Source of the DNA: DATAES01 sp963721305
GTDB taxonomy: Bacteria; Actinomycetota; Acidimicrobiia; Acidimicrobiales; JACDCH01
Assembly: GCA_963721305.1 (NCBI GenBank)
Contig: CAVRIR010000004.1
Location: forward strand, 248,001 to 312,000
Direction: 5' to 3'
DNA: 64,000 nucleotides
Shown: positions 43,412 to 53,570 of the stretch, piece by piece
Layout: each line of letters begins with the position of its first letter
How positions within the stretch are numbered: position 1 is the first letter of the stretch
Notes under the pieces: model-generated
What the model saw: only the letters and a program-made list of their open reading frames with translations
The model's database searches: none
What the model was told of the DNA's origin: nothing
Program-made: the position numbers and the translations under genes

Positions 43412-44119
43412 TCAAGCCGCAGACACGGTCCTCCTCTGACGGCGGCGATAAGCGAGGAATCCGAGTCCCACGAGGGCGACAGCAGCAACGGGCAGCGCCA
43501 GACCGTTCCCGCCACCGGACTTCGCGGGAGCGCTCGTCGTCCACACTTCGCCGTTGGGATTGCTGCCATTGGCCGTGAAGCTGAAGCTTGCGTCCCAGTA
43601 CTTGTCGCCTTGACCCACCGTGTTCGCACACGCGAGCCCGACCTTGTAGTCACCGGGCGGCAGCGCGACCTTCGTGCCGCCCTGATCCGTGGTCGCGAAC
43701 AGGTTGAAGTCGAACGTCGGGACCTGCACGATCTGACCCGTGGTACTGGCGGTGTTGGCAGCCATGTACGCACTACCGGTGATGTCGACAAGCGGCAATC
43801 CTTGGCTCGGCCCGGTCGACGGGTTGAACGTCAGGGCCCCGACGTCGATGTTGGACGGGACGATGAAGCTGTACACGTGGAATCCGTGCGTCGCGGTGTC
43901 GCCCGAGCAGGCGGCCCCAGATGGCAGGCTCAAGGTGAATGGCGTCGAGGGCCCGCCGGACCGCACTGTGCCGCTGGTCGCCACGTTGGTCGGGATGGCG
44001 TCGCCGGCGCGGCTGCCGGCCGCGGAGGCCACCGGCGCCAAGCCCCCGAGCACGACGACGGCGAGTGCCAGCACCTGCACTGCAACCGCTCGAGCGGCGA
44101 ACCTTCGAGGCTTCCACAT
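43412..44119 (-). CDS. Secreted paralogue 2: membrane-anchored protein
   Basis: A 235-residue protein from ATG 44119 (MWKPRRFAARAVAV). Signal peptide with ASAAGS cleavage site, then the same domain as its neighbours: ACSGDTATHGFHVYSFIVPS, ALTFNPSTGPSQGLPLVDIT, QVPTFDFNLFATTDQGG and DYKVGLACANTVGQGDKYWD. A short Ser/Gly linker ends in a helix (LALPVAAVALVGLGFLAY) and RRRQRR, without an LPxTG-like motif. The untranslated leader carries conserved element copy A. Confidence 0.78.
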   Translation of the reverse strand: MWKPRRFAARAVAVQVLALAVVVLGGLAPVASAAGSRAGDAIPTNVATSGTVRSGGPSTPFTLSLPSGAACSGDTATHGFHVYSFIVPSNIDVGALTFNPSTGPSQGLPLVDITGSAYMAANTASTTGQIVQVPTFDFNLFATTDQGGTKVALPPGDYKVGLACANTVGQGDKYWDASFSFTANGSNPNGEVWTTSAPAKSGGGNGLALPVAAVALVGLGFLAYRRRQRRTVSAA

Positions 44120-44159
44120 AGGAGGGACGATTCCGATCGGAGTCGAGTTACGCGAAGTG

Positions 44160-44226
44160 GAGTATCGAGCGACCCCCGCTCCCACAGCGAGCGAAGGACG
44201 GCAACGTTTTCCGCTGCTTCACCAAC
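44160..44226 (-). promoter_or_regulatory. Conserved leader element, copy A
   Basis: About 67 bases, 41 bases upstream of the gene starting at 44119. On the coding strand it reads TTGGTGAAGCA, a CGG...CCG stem around AACGTTG, CCGTCCTT, then a variable GAGCG/CGCTC hairpin and GATACTCC. The same layout is at 47909-47974; 15 bases (aaggacggcaacgtt on the + strand) and 11 more (tgcttcaccaa) are identical while the second stem differs in sequence, which suggests RNA structure. Known riboswitch classes were not matched from memory. Confidence 0.5.
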
Positions 44227-44267
44227 CGGCCACCAATTCCATCCGCCGGCCACGACTGATCAGGGCC

Positions 44268-44302
44268 GCAGTGGGATGGGTCGCGAGGACCCATCCCACT
44301 GC
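44268..44302 (-). terminator. Perfect 15-bp hairpin after the 693-residue protein gene
   Basis: GCAGTGGGATGGGTC and GACCCATCCCACTGC pair perfectly around a 5-base loop, 45 bases past the stop at 44347. There is no U-run on either side. The position after a stop and before the leader element suggests transcription termination ahead of the next promoter. Confidence 0.65.
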
Positions 44303-44346
44303 CAGAACTACAAGGTTGTGACTTCGAGAGACTGACTTCGACGAGG

Positions 44347-46428
44347 TCAGCCTGTACCGCACTGGAAGTTGATGGTCGGCTTGCCTGCCGGAACGATGCA
44401 CAGACGGGTGAATGCTGAGCCCGTCCACGCGTTGTTGGCGTTGTCAACCAAGGTCGCCGCACCCGTCGAACCGGCTTCGGCATCGTCCTTGATCGCACGG
44501 ACCTGAGACGTTCCGGGACGACCGACACCAGTCGGGATCGTCGCGGCCGTCAGGGTCGTTGCCTGCAGCGTGATCGCAAAGCCCAGACCCGGCGACGTCT
44601 GACTCGCGCAGAGCGCCGAAGCAGTCGGGACGTTCGGGAAGATCACGTCGTAGTGCGCTGCACCGTCGGGGTCACCCGAGGTGAGTGCGCCACGCTCGAC
44701 GACGAAGGCGCCGTAGTTCAGGCCGACCGGGGTCGGGAACAGGATCTCACCAACAGCCTTGGTGCCTGCAGGCTGGGTCGCCAGCAGGTTGATGGTGAAG
44801 CTGCCCGGGTTGGCCCACTTGCCGGCGATCGAGAAGCCTGAGGCCACGTCTTTGGTGCAGGCGGCTGAGCCAGGGACCAGCGACGGGTCGAGGGCGAGCT
44901 GCGTCGCCTGCGTCATGACGGTGTCACCAGTGGCCGGAGCCGTTGCCGTCGGGTCACCAACGTCGGTGCGGTGAAGCGCCGGCGTATCGACCGTCAAGGT
45001 GCAGGACACCGTGGCATTGGCACCGGCAACGGCCGTGATGTAGCAGGGCTGCGGGATCGCGTTCGCCCCGAAGCTGCTGATCTTGAGGCCGATGTCGTCC
45101 GGCGTCTTGAACTTCATCGACGTCGAGTTGACCGTGTGGGCCGCCGTGAACGTTGCGTCCGTGACCTCACGGACGTCGGTCGACTGGATCGTGCCGCCGA
45201 TCGTGATGACCTGGGCAGCGCCGGTGTGCGTGGCGGGGTGGGAGATGTTCCAACCGGTGCCGTTGCAGGAGCTGACGGTCGTGCCGAGCGGAATGTCCGT
45301 GCCCGAGACGCTGAGGGTGTTGTCAGCAGCGGTGCAGTTACCCGTCGCCGAGCTGATGACGGTCCCACCGTTGGTCTCGCCTGCGTCAGCGACGGACCGA
45401 GCGATCGAGTTGTCGATCGTCAGCACCGTCGCGGACGTCATCGCCGCGTTGGTGGGCAGGTTGAGCGTCACGAGACCCGCACCACTGATCGACTTCACGA
45501 AGGTGCGCGGCGCGATGCCGGGACCCGCGATCGACCGGTTCACGAACGCCGAGGTGCCCGTGAAATCACCAAGGGTGAAGGTGGTCGCACCACTTGCCAC
45601 GTTGCCGTTCGGCGAAACCGAGCGAGCGGCACCGTTGTGGTACAGCGCGTTCGGGAAGTCGTGGTACGTGAAGTTCGACGACACCTCGTTGTTCGAGGGC
45701 GGTGTGTGCGTTTCCGATTGGAAGATGCAAGCCACCTTGAAACCACTCTGCGTCCCACCCCACGCCGGGTACTGGCTGATCTGGCCACCAGGCGTCGTTC
45801 CCGCGTTACAGCCAGGCGTCTGCACCACACCATGATCTGGCTGACTCGTCCACACTTCGCCGTTGGGATCGCCCCCGTTGGCGGTGAAGGTGAAGATCGT
45901 CTGCCAGTACCTGTCTCCGTTACCGGATGAGTCCGCACAAGCGAGGCCGCCCTTGTACGTGCCAGGCGCGAGCACGAGTTTCGTGCCACCCATGCTGGTC
46001 GTCGCGAACAGGTTGAAGTTGAAGTTCGGGATCTGGATGACCTGGCCCGTGGTCGTTGCGGTGTTCGCTGCGAGGTACGCGCTTCCCGTCGTGTCGACGA
46101 GCGGGAACCCTGAGCTCGGACCGGTCGACGGGTTGAACGTCAGCGTGCCCACATCGGTGGCGACAGGGACGATGAAGCTGTACACGTGGTAGCCCTGATG
46201 CGTCGTGTCGCCTGAGCAGGCGGCTTGAGCAGGGAGATCCAGTGTCCAGTTCGTTGCCGACCCACCCGACAACAGGGGTGCGTTGGTGCCTGGATTGGTC
46301 GTGACAGCGCTGCCCGCAGGCACGCCGGCAGCTGATGCCGCCGGCGCCATGCCCACCACCACTGCGGTGAGCACGAGCAAGCCCACCGCGATCGCTCTAC
46401 TGGCGATGCTTCGAGGCTTCCGTTTCAT
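44347..46428 (-). CDS. Secreted paralogue 3: long extracellular protein
   Basis: A 693-residue exported protein from ATG 46428 (AAGGAAGG upstream). Signal AIAVGLLVLTAVVVGM then PAASAAG. The shared domain spans roughly residues 40-185 (AACSGDTTHQGYHVYSFIVP, TLTFNPSTGPSSGFPLVDTT, QIPNFNFNLFATTSMGGTKL). The remaining 500 residues are Thr/Ser/Gly-rich beta-type sequence (FTLGDFTGTSAFVNRSIAGP, AGLVTLNLPTNAAMTSATVL) with scattered Cys and no membrane anchor; it ends INFQCGTG. Possibly a secreted or non-covalently held surface protein. No family recognised. Confidence 0.75.
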   Translation of the reverse strand: MKRKPRSIASRAIAVGLLVLTAVVVGMAPAASAAGVPAGSAVTTNPGTNAPLLSGGSATNWTLDLPAQAACSGDTTHQGYHVYSFIVPVATDVGTLTFNPSTGPSSGFPLVDTTGSAYLAANTATTTGQVIQIPNFNFNLFATTSMGGTKLVLAPGTYKGGLACADSSGNGDRYWQTIFTFTANGGDPNGEVWTSQPDHGVVQTPGCNAGTTPGGQISQYPAWGGTQSGFKVACIFQSETHTPPSNNEVSSNFTYHDFPNALYHNGAARSVSPNGNVASGATTFTLGDFTGTSAFVNRSIAGPGIAPRTFVKSISGAGLVTLNLPTNAAMTSATVLTIDNSIARSVADAGETNGGTVISSATGNCTAADNTLSVSGTDIPLGTTVSSCNGTGWNISHPATHTGAAQVITIGGTIQSTDVREVTDATFTAAHTVNSTSMKFKTPDDIGLKISSFGANAIPQPCYITAVAGANATVSCTLTVDTPALHRTDVGDPTATAPATGDTVMTQATQLALDPSLVPGSAACTKDVASGFSIAGKWANPGSFTINLLATQPAGTKAVGEILFPTPVGLNYGAFVVERGALTSGDPDGAAHYDVIFPNVPTASALCASQTSPGLGFAITLQATTLTAATIPTGVGRPGTSQVRAIKDDAEAGSTGAATLVDNANNAWTGSAFTRLCIVPAGKPTINFQCGTG

Positions 46429-46528
46429 ACGAAGGTTTCCTTCCTTGATGATCGTGCGCGGATCGGATGGCCGTACGGTCGACGCCCCACCACGATGAGC
46501 GGCGGCGTCGACCGTGTCGGGCTGATGG

Positions 46529-47821
46529 TCAGCTGTACAACGCGCCGGTGAGGGTGGTCGCACCGCACGTGCCGACAACCCCGTTGAGGGTCAAGAACCC
46601 GAACGTGTTGATCCGCGCTTGGATCGATCCGACACCGGTCCCGCAGATCGCCGCGGAACCGCCGACGAACAAGCTCTTCAGCCCGGCGTCACCGGTGATA
46701 CCGATCTTGGCGGTCGGGACGACCACATACAGGTTGCGGCCATAAGTACCCAACGTCGAGCCGCTGGTGAAGTTGTAGTACGTCGCGTTGGGGACCTCGG
46801 TGCCCGGCGTCCCCGTATACGGCTTGGCCCCGACACCACCGATCTGGTCGGGGTTGCCGAGATCGACACCCGCCGAGCGAGCCGCGGACGACCGATCCAA
46901 AGCCACCGCGTTGGCCTGGGAGATCCAACTACCAGCCGAGAAGTCGATCACGAAGTCATCGGTGTTGTTGATCGAGTTGGCCTGCGCCAAGAACGAATCG
47001 CCACCGTTCTCCTCCACACCAGGCGCCACGAAACCGCACGCCGCCGTCGCCGCCGTCACCGCTTGGGTCTGTGTCACACCGATGGCGGGAAGCCAGAACC
47101 CCGTCGTCCCCGACCCCGTGTTGGCCAGACACGCCCGCACCGTGTCACCACCAACACTGATCGTGCCGCTGGCGCTGCTGTACAACGCCGTGAGCTGTGC
47201 CGTGGTCAGATGCGAAATGTCCTGCGTGCCGTGCTGAACGTACGCGTAGCTCAAACCGTCACGAGAGAACGGGATGTACGTCAACGCGCTCGTCGACGTG
47301 TTGTTCGGCCCACGCGACGACCGAGCAAAATCGATCTGACCGGCCACATTGACCAGCGCACCAGTGCACGAGTTCACCGACGCCTGCCACGTGTTGTTCG
47401 CCGGATTCGGGTCCACCGCATGACTCAACGCCGCGATCCCGTTCCCGGAACCATTCGGCCGGTCAAAGCTCGGACCGCCAAGCTTGGACGTGATACAACC
47501 CGGCGCCGCCGACGAACCACCACACGGGATCGCATCGAACGACGACAACGTCTTGCTCCCCGTCGCCGTGCTGCTGTGCAACGGAACGTAGTAATCCGAC
47601 CCGCCCGTCAAATCGCAACCCGGATACGGCGACGTACCAGCCAACGCGTCAACCACATCCTGAATCGTGTCCGACCCCACCCCCACATAACTCGACGCCG
47701 ACGCCGGATCCGCACCCGCAGGCACAGGCCCACTCCCCCCACCCACCACCAACAACGCCGTCGACACGAAAACAACCAGCCCCGCCAACCGCCCCACCCT
47801 CCTCAACCAAAATCTCTTCAT
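46529..47821 (-). CDS. PstS-like extracellular binding protein
   Basis: A 430-residue exported protein of periplasmic-binding type. Signal GRLAGLVVFVSTALLVVG with PAGADP cleavage. SSYVGVGSDTIQDVVDALAG is the phosphate-type binding start; VAGQIDFARSSRGPNN, TYIPFSRDGLSYAYVQHG and the LTTAQLTALYSSASG segment match PstS-like proteins. Paired Cys (GATTLTG region, CGFV, CGGS) suggest disulfides. ATG 47821 is preceded by GGAGCG and by leader element copy B. No membrane anchor. Ligand phosphate or another oxyanion. Confidence 0.72.
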   Translation of the reverse strand: MKRFWLRRVGRLAGLVVFVSTALLVVGGGSGPVPAGADPASASSYVGVGSDTIQDVVDALAGTSPYPGCDLTGGSDYYVPLHSSTATGSKTLSSFDAIPCGGSSAAPGCITSKLGGPSFDRPNGSGNGIAALSHAVDPNPANNTWQASVNSCTGALVNVAGQIDFARSSRGPNNTSTSALTYIPFSRDGLSYAYVQHGTQDISHLTTAQLTALYSSASGTISVGGDTVRACLANTGSGTTGFWLPAIGVTQTQAVTAATAACGFVAPGVEENGGDSFLAQANSINNTDDFVIDFSAGSWISQANAVALDRSSAARSAGVDLGNPDQIGGVGAKPYTGTPGTEVPNATYYNFTSGSTLGTYGRNLYVVVPTAKIGITGDAGLKSLFVGGSAAICGTGVGSIQARINTFGFLTLNGVVGTCGATTLTGALYS

Positions 47822-47908
47822 GAGTGAATCGCGCTCCTTTGCGAGCATCTCGTCGTGATCGTTTGCGTCATGCGTTCGGGCCCGAAGAAGTCACCTTCCG
47901 CCCCAGGG

Positions 47909-47974
47909 GGAGTATCCGAGAGCCACGCCTCAGCAGCCAGCAAAGGACGGCAACGTTCTCCCGTGCTTCACCAA
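47909..47974 (-). promoter_or_regulatory. Conserved leader element, copy B
   Basis: Same layout as 44160-44226, 88 bases upstream of the PstS-like gene start. The first stem extends to ACGG/CCGT and the second hairpin uses GAG/CTC instead of GAGCG/CGCTC. Both copies end in GATACTCC. Candidate cis-regulatory RNA or shared protein site. Confidence 0.5.
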
Positions 47975-48029
47975 GACGTCAGACAGGGCACACCCGACCG
48001 GACAACGACGGGCCTCGTGACGCTGCCGC

Positions 48030-50706
48030 TCACAACGCTGAAGTAGGAGGCGGTCGAAGGCGTCGCGCCTTCTTCTTCGGTTCGTTGAGCGCCATCGCAC
48101 CGAGGTTCGCAAGGAGCCCGACCGCGACGATCGCCGGCAGCAGGTACCGGACGAGTCCCACGGTCTCGTTCGGCGTCGAAGACGTGGCACTGGCGGGGGT
48201 GGGGTTCGCAGGGCTCTGGGCATTCGCGGGGCCGGCTGCTGCGGCGGCGGCAGCCGTCGTGTTGCGTGTCGCCGCCAGAGCACGACCGCTCGGGCTGTTG
48301 CCAATCGCGCTCGGCCCTGTCTCGGGGTTCGAGGTCGACGTGCCTGAACCACCGCCCGCCGGTCCGCCCGCGCGGATCTCCGCCGCCGCGTCACGTGCCT
48401 CCGACTGAAGCGCAGCCGGCAGCGGCGCGTAGCCGGGGGGAAGGTTCCCGAACTGGAGACCGGGTTGCTGGCCGGGCCCGGCCGCGTACTCGATGAACGC
48501 GGCGTAGTCGTTGCGCGCCGCTTGATCCAGGCGACCGGGCGACACGGCGGCATAGGTGAGGAGCGTCAGTGGGTACGCGCCGGCGGTCGCGGCGCCGGGA
48601 TCCGGTTGGAGCACACCGTCGACCTGCGATTGCGCCATGGCGCTCTCTCCGGCGACCAAGCCGGCCTGGTCGGGCGCGACGAAGGCTCGGCCGGCGCCGT
48701 CGTCGCCGGCGCTGCTCAGGCTCGCTGTCTGCAGCCCGTAGCGTGCGGCTGAGGCCGTGTCGGTGACGGAGAACATGGCACGGCTGCCCTGTTGTTCTGG
48801 CCCCTCAGCGATCCACGCCGTCGCGGCAGAGTTCGCGAACGCATCGAGCTCGAGCTTCGCGCCGTCGTTCGCGGTGCGGGTCGTCTGCGCGGCGGTTTGC
48901 ATGCTGAGCGAGAGCGGCTGCGTATCGAGCATGCACAACGGGCGTACAGGCTGTGGCGGGTTCCCGACAACGGCCGAGTCCTGGTAGCAGTACGGGTCGT
49001 TCCTCGGGAACGAATTCGGCGGTGTGGGTGCGAACGGCACGCCCGACGGATTCACCGAGGCGTTCGTGCTGTACAGCGGATTGACGTGCATTCCCCACGG
49101 ATCGGGTGTGCCGGCGAGCCACGCGCTCGCCTCAGGATCTGCGAGTACCCACTGCCAGAGGGCGACGGCCGCATCGGACGTCGATGCCTCGACAACCGCG
49201 CCCGAGGCTGTGCGGATGCTGCCCACGAAGACGTCCTGGAACTCCGGGTTGAACTGGACGAAGTCGGGGTCGAGGGTGATCTGAGACGGATTGGCTGCCA
49301 ACCACGCGTAGCTCGGTGGCGCTTTCGACGCGTTCAGGTCGAAGAACTGCCCGGTGTACGACTGCGTCAGCAGCTTGGCCACGAGCCTGGGCGTGAGGTT
49401 GATGTGCGCGACGCGCACGCCGGAGAGCGGCACTTCGTCGGGGTCGCGTACATCTCCGTTGGGGTCGGTCGGCCGTCGTTCGACGTTGAACCCGATCGTC
49501 AGCCCGGACAACGTCAGCGGCGCGTACACAACCGGATCAGAGCTCGCGGTCGGGTCGACCGGTCGAGAGACCACCGCCATCCCCGGCGCGCCGGGAGCGT
49601 CGTTGAGGAGCTGCTGGCGGGCCTGGTCGTCACTGATCGATCCATAGGCGTACGGCGGAGAGCCGGGCGCGGCGCACAGCGTGGGCTGCCAGTTCGTGAC
49701 CGCGGTGGTGGCCAGTTCGCTGCCCACCAACCGACGCTCGTTCGCGCCGATGGCGCACGACGAGTCGACGGGGTTGAACTGGAGCGGGATCGCGATCCGG
49801 TTCTGCCACGCAGTTGGGCGCGAGGGGCGACGTGATCACGCGGTTCGGGTCCACGCCTAGCGGGTTCTCGTCGGCCGGCCCTCGACGCGGAACGACGACG
49901 AGCCAGCACTTGGGAATGGTCTTCGAGCCGTCGCTGTGCACCTCGACCGCTTGCCCACATCCGAGTCCGGGCGCCTCGAGGCCGGTGTCGAGCTGGAACA
50001 GCTCCGACCCGGTGCCGTTCAGGTACGTGCGGCCGAACGGGATCTCGTTGGTCGAGTTGAAGTCGAAGTACGGGTTCTGCCACGCGACACTGACGCCGTT
50101 CGAATTCGAGGAGATGACTTTCAGCTGCTCGTCGACCTGCGTGCCGTCGACGGCCGTGAACGGCTTCCACACCTTCCCGGTCTGCGAATCGAACACACCT
50201 TGTGCCGGATCGAAGCCGGGCCAGCTGGCCTGACCGATGGCGCGCGTGAACTCATTGGAGACCGCGACGTCAGCGGGCAACTTCGCGGCCAGGTTGCCGG
50301 TGAACGGTTGTCCGCCGAACTCGCACTTCTCGGGTGGAGGCCCAGGGTTGTCGGGATTGGTGCCGTCGTCGTCGCCCCAGCACTGGAAGATCTGCAGGAA
50401 GTTCTGCGACACGCTCGATGACGGTGCCGCGCCTGACCACGTCACGGAGACGGCTTGGTTCGTCAGATTCGCGGTCTGGTTCACCGAGACCTCGAGACCA
50501 CTGAACGCGCCGCGACCGGACACCGTCACCGCCGACGACGTCGGGGGCAACGACGTGTCGACGCCGGCGGTGCCCGCAAGGGGCTCCGTTGCCGACGCAG
50601 TCGGGGCCAGCGCAGACGTGAACAGGATCACCGCGGTCAACGCGATCGCCACGCCGCTCACGTAACGCAGTCCACGGCGGACGCGGCGACGGCGACTGGT
50701 GCTCAT
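48030..50706 (-). CDS. Large anchored exoprotein, one frameshift
   Basis: About 892 residues. ATG 50706 (MSTSRRRRVRRG) starts a signal helix (VSGVAIALTAVILFTSALAP) and AHxA-type site TASATEP. The N-half has GAFSGLEVSVNQTANLTNQA and NFLQIFQCWGDDDG; the C-half has binding-protein-like segments (SDAAVALWQWVLADPEASAW, YAAFIEYAAGPGQQPGLQFG) and ends in a helix (YLLPAIVAVGLLANLGAMAL) plus KKKARR. Near 49808 one base is lost or gained: SPLAPN continues as AWQNRIAIPLQFNPVDSS in the second frame. Function unknown; its place beside pstS suggests a surface ligand-capture role. Confidence 0.7.
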
Positions 50707-50720
50707 TCGAGCTCGCAAGG

Positions 50721-52365
50721 TCACTTCGGTTTCCTGCTCTCGAGATATCTGCTTGTGATCCCGGGCCCGAGCGACGAGCGCGAGGGTGAGCAGCAGCGCG
50801 AGCAGCATGAGCGTCTGCGTTGCGCCCCACCCTCTCGCTGCCGCGAGCGTCTGCGGAAGCGCGCGCGCCTGGCCGGTCGAACCGCTTCCGGCCGCCGCCC
50901 CACCGTCCGATGTGCACTGCCCGGTGTCCGCGTCACACACCGTCGCAGTGGTAGCTCCCGCCGCTTGCGGTGAATCGCCGCCGCCCGCGCCTGCGGCGGC
51001 CTGCTGAGCGCCGCCCGTCGCCGCCGCCGCCGCCCCCTCCGGAGCCGCCCCCTCCGCCGTTGGTGGGCGTGGACTGGCTGGCCGCGCCGCCGGTGCCGGT
51101 CGCGCACTGGATCGGACCCTGCTTGTCGCAATCCTGCGGGAACGGCGCGTTGTCGGCGAGCAGGTTGGTTCCGTCAGGCGAGAAGGTGGGGTTGTTGCAG
51201 TCCTTGACCGTGATGTTCTGGACGACCACCCCGGGGATCTTGCGAATCTGGTCGAAGCTCGCTTGCACGAGGTTGATCGGCATCGGTGAGTAACCGAGCG
51301 ATGCGGCCTCCTGCTGGCCCTGGCACATCGCGTAGTACGAGAACGCGCCGAGGGTCTTTCCCTTCGCCTCGCTGAACTGCCCCTGCACGACGGTGGGCAG
51401 GATCATGTACGAGTACGACGACAACGGATAGGTCCGCGGGTCAGGGTCGGTGTAGACGCCGTCGAGCTTCTGGGTCAGGTAGTCCTGCGACGACGCATCC
51501 GTGTTGATCTGCGCTTGCAGCAGCGACACCGCCACGTTGTCCGGCGTCGGCTCCGTGTAGAAGCCGGCCGCGTTGAGGACCTTGGCCACCGGGAAACCGG
51601 CGTTGAGGGCATACGAGTAGTTCACGTAGCCGATGGCACCGTCGGCGTAGCTCTGCGAGACGTAGCCGGCGACACCCAGGTCGCCGGCCTGCGCGATCAT
51701 CCCCGACACCGTCGGGTAGTACGAGGTCTCGCCGCACGCCGAACGCCCGCTCTGATGGCAGTACGCGTTCCACAGTGCCCCGTGCTGGCTGATCATCCAG
51801 GCGCGTGAACTGCGCGGTGGAGCCCGAGCCGTCGGAGCGCACGACCGGCACGATCGTCTTGGCCGGGAGCGAGAGCCCAGGGTTGTCGGCCGCGATCGCC
51901 GGGTCGTTCCAGTTGGTGATGGCGCCGGTGAAGATCTTCGTGACGTTGTCGCCGGACAGCCGCAGGTTCGTCACCCGCTGGCCGGCGATGGTCAGGTTGT
52001 ACATGAACACGGTTCCGCCGGCGGTGACCGGCATGTACGCGTAACTCCCGGGCGCCGGGTTCTCCGGCGGCGAGCCGTCTTCGGGATGGAACTGGAACGG
52101 GATGTCGGACGCAGCGAAGTCGACGGTGCCGTCGAGGAACTGTCGGCGGCCCTGCGACGAGCCGTTGCCCGCGTAGTTGATGCGCATCCCGTACTGCTGG
52201 ACATCGCGGCGCCACTGGTCAATGGCGTTCTGCGACCACGTCGAACCTGCGCCGGAGACCGGCACGTAGCTGTCCGCCGACGCCGGTGGCGCGACGGCGA
52301 GGACCGCGATCAAGACGCACGCGACGAGCGCGATCGCGCGCAGCGGACAGCAGGACGTTTCTCAA
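50721..52365 (-). CDS. pstS: Phosphate-binding protein PstS, membrane-anchored, three frameshifts
   Basis: TTG 52365 overlaps the pstA stop. A shift near 52345 links LRNVLLSA to RAIALVACVLIAVLAVAPP; the mature start VPVSGAGSTWSQNAIDQWRR and VDFAASDIPFQ are PstS-like, and VVRSDGSGSTAQFTR binds phosphate. A second shift near 51801 leads to WMISQHGALWNAYC and IGYVNYSYALNAGFPVA; a third, in a Gly-codon run near 51007, leads to a Cys-bearing linker and a C-terminal helix (TLMLLALLLTLALVARAR). Anchoring by a C-terminal helix is unusual for PstS. The frame then runs without a stop into the next gene; a TGA at 50721 exists in another frame. Confidence 0.8.
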
Positions 52366-53569
52366 AGACTCGTTCCTCCTGCGGTCACGGGCGTCTGTGC
52401 GGCGCGGGACTCGAATCGCGCGACGTCCCGAGCGGATCGGCGTTCGATGCGACGCGCCTGGCGCTTCGAGACATGTCCAGGCCCCTTGCCTCCGATGATG
52501 CGCGCGATGACGAAGAGCACGAGCACCACGAGGAGCAGGAAGCACGCGGCCGCGAAGCCGCGCTGCTGCATCGCGGGGCTCGAGTTGAAGATGGCCGTGA
52601 AGGCGAAGAGCGGCAGCGACACCATCGGGCCGTGAAGGGGATCGGTGTTGGTGCTCGCGGTGAAACCGGCAGTCAGCAGGACCGGCGCTGTCTCACCGAT
52701 GCCTCGGGCCATGCCGAGGATGACGGCGGTGGTCAGGCCAGAGCGCGCGGTGGGGAGCACGACGTAGCGCACAGTGCGCCACTGCTCTGCTCCCATTGCC
52801 GACGACGCCTCGCGAAGGTTTCCGGGGACGAGTCGCAGCACGACGTCAGACGCGCGGATGATGATCGGCAGCATGACGATGCTGACGGCCAATCCGGCCG
52901 CGAGGCCCGACTGACCGAACGCGAGCACGAACGTGGAGTAGATGAACAAGCCCGCGACGATGGACGGCAGCGCGGTCATCGCGTCCACGAGCGTGCGGAC
53001 GAATCCCGAGAACCTGCCGCCGATCTCTGTCAGATAGACGGCCGCGGCGAGGCCGAGTGGGCACGGTGATCGCGAGCGCGATGCCGGTGATCCACAGCGT
53101 CCCGATGAACGCGTGCTTGATCCCGCCGACCGTCACGGGGTCGAGCGGACCCGCGTTCGACATGTCCTGGGTGAAGAAGTTGATGTGGAGCAGGGCGTCG
53201 TGGCCCTTCCACAACGTGCTGAGGATCACGAACGCCAGCGCACCGAAGGTCACGAACGTTGCCGAGTAGAACAGCGCGGTCATGACCTTGTCCGGCACCG
53301 CGGGGCCGTCTTCGACGAGGAACACCAACGTGGCGTAGGCCGCGAGGAATATGACGAACGCGACGACGGCGAAGCCGATCGCCCCGGAGAACGGTGCGAG
53401 CTGACCGAAGAGCAGAGCGCGTCACCGTCAGCGACGTGATGGCGGCGCCGATGAGGTTCCGGACATCGCCCGCCGGGATGCCTCCGATGCGACGCGACCT
53501 GAGCGGCGGCTTCGCTTCGACGTGATCCCGAAGATCGATCTCCACTTCCGGCGGGGCGACAGCGCTCAT
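52362..53569 (-). CDS. pstA: Phosphate permease PstA, two frameshifts
   Basis: About 402 residues from ATG 53569. A hydrophilic start (EIDLRDHVEAKPPLRSRRIG) leads to ITSLTVT; after a shift near 53420 come LLFGQLAPFSGAIGFAVVAF and NFFTQDMSNAGPLDPVTVGG; after a shift near 53062, LGLAAAVYLTEIGGRFSGFV, TALPSIVAGLFIYSTFVLAF and the EAA loop LREASSAMGAEQWRTVRYVV. The stop overlaps pstS. All parts of a PstA permease are present in order, so consensus errors are the simplest explanation for the breaks. Confidence 0.82.
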
Positions 53570-53570
53570 C

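Noticed and set aside
44971..45930. Plus-strand frame antisense to the 693-residue secreted protein
   Set aside because: Arg/Val/Asp-rich shadow without ribosome site or motif; the minus-strand protein has a signal peptide and paralogues.
46619..47827. Long plus-strand frame antisense to the PstS-like gene
   Set aside because: Almost entirely Arg/His/Thr; mirrors codon bias of the real gene on the minus strand.
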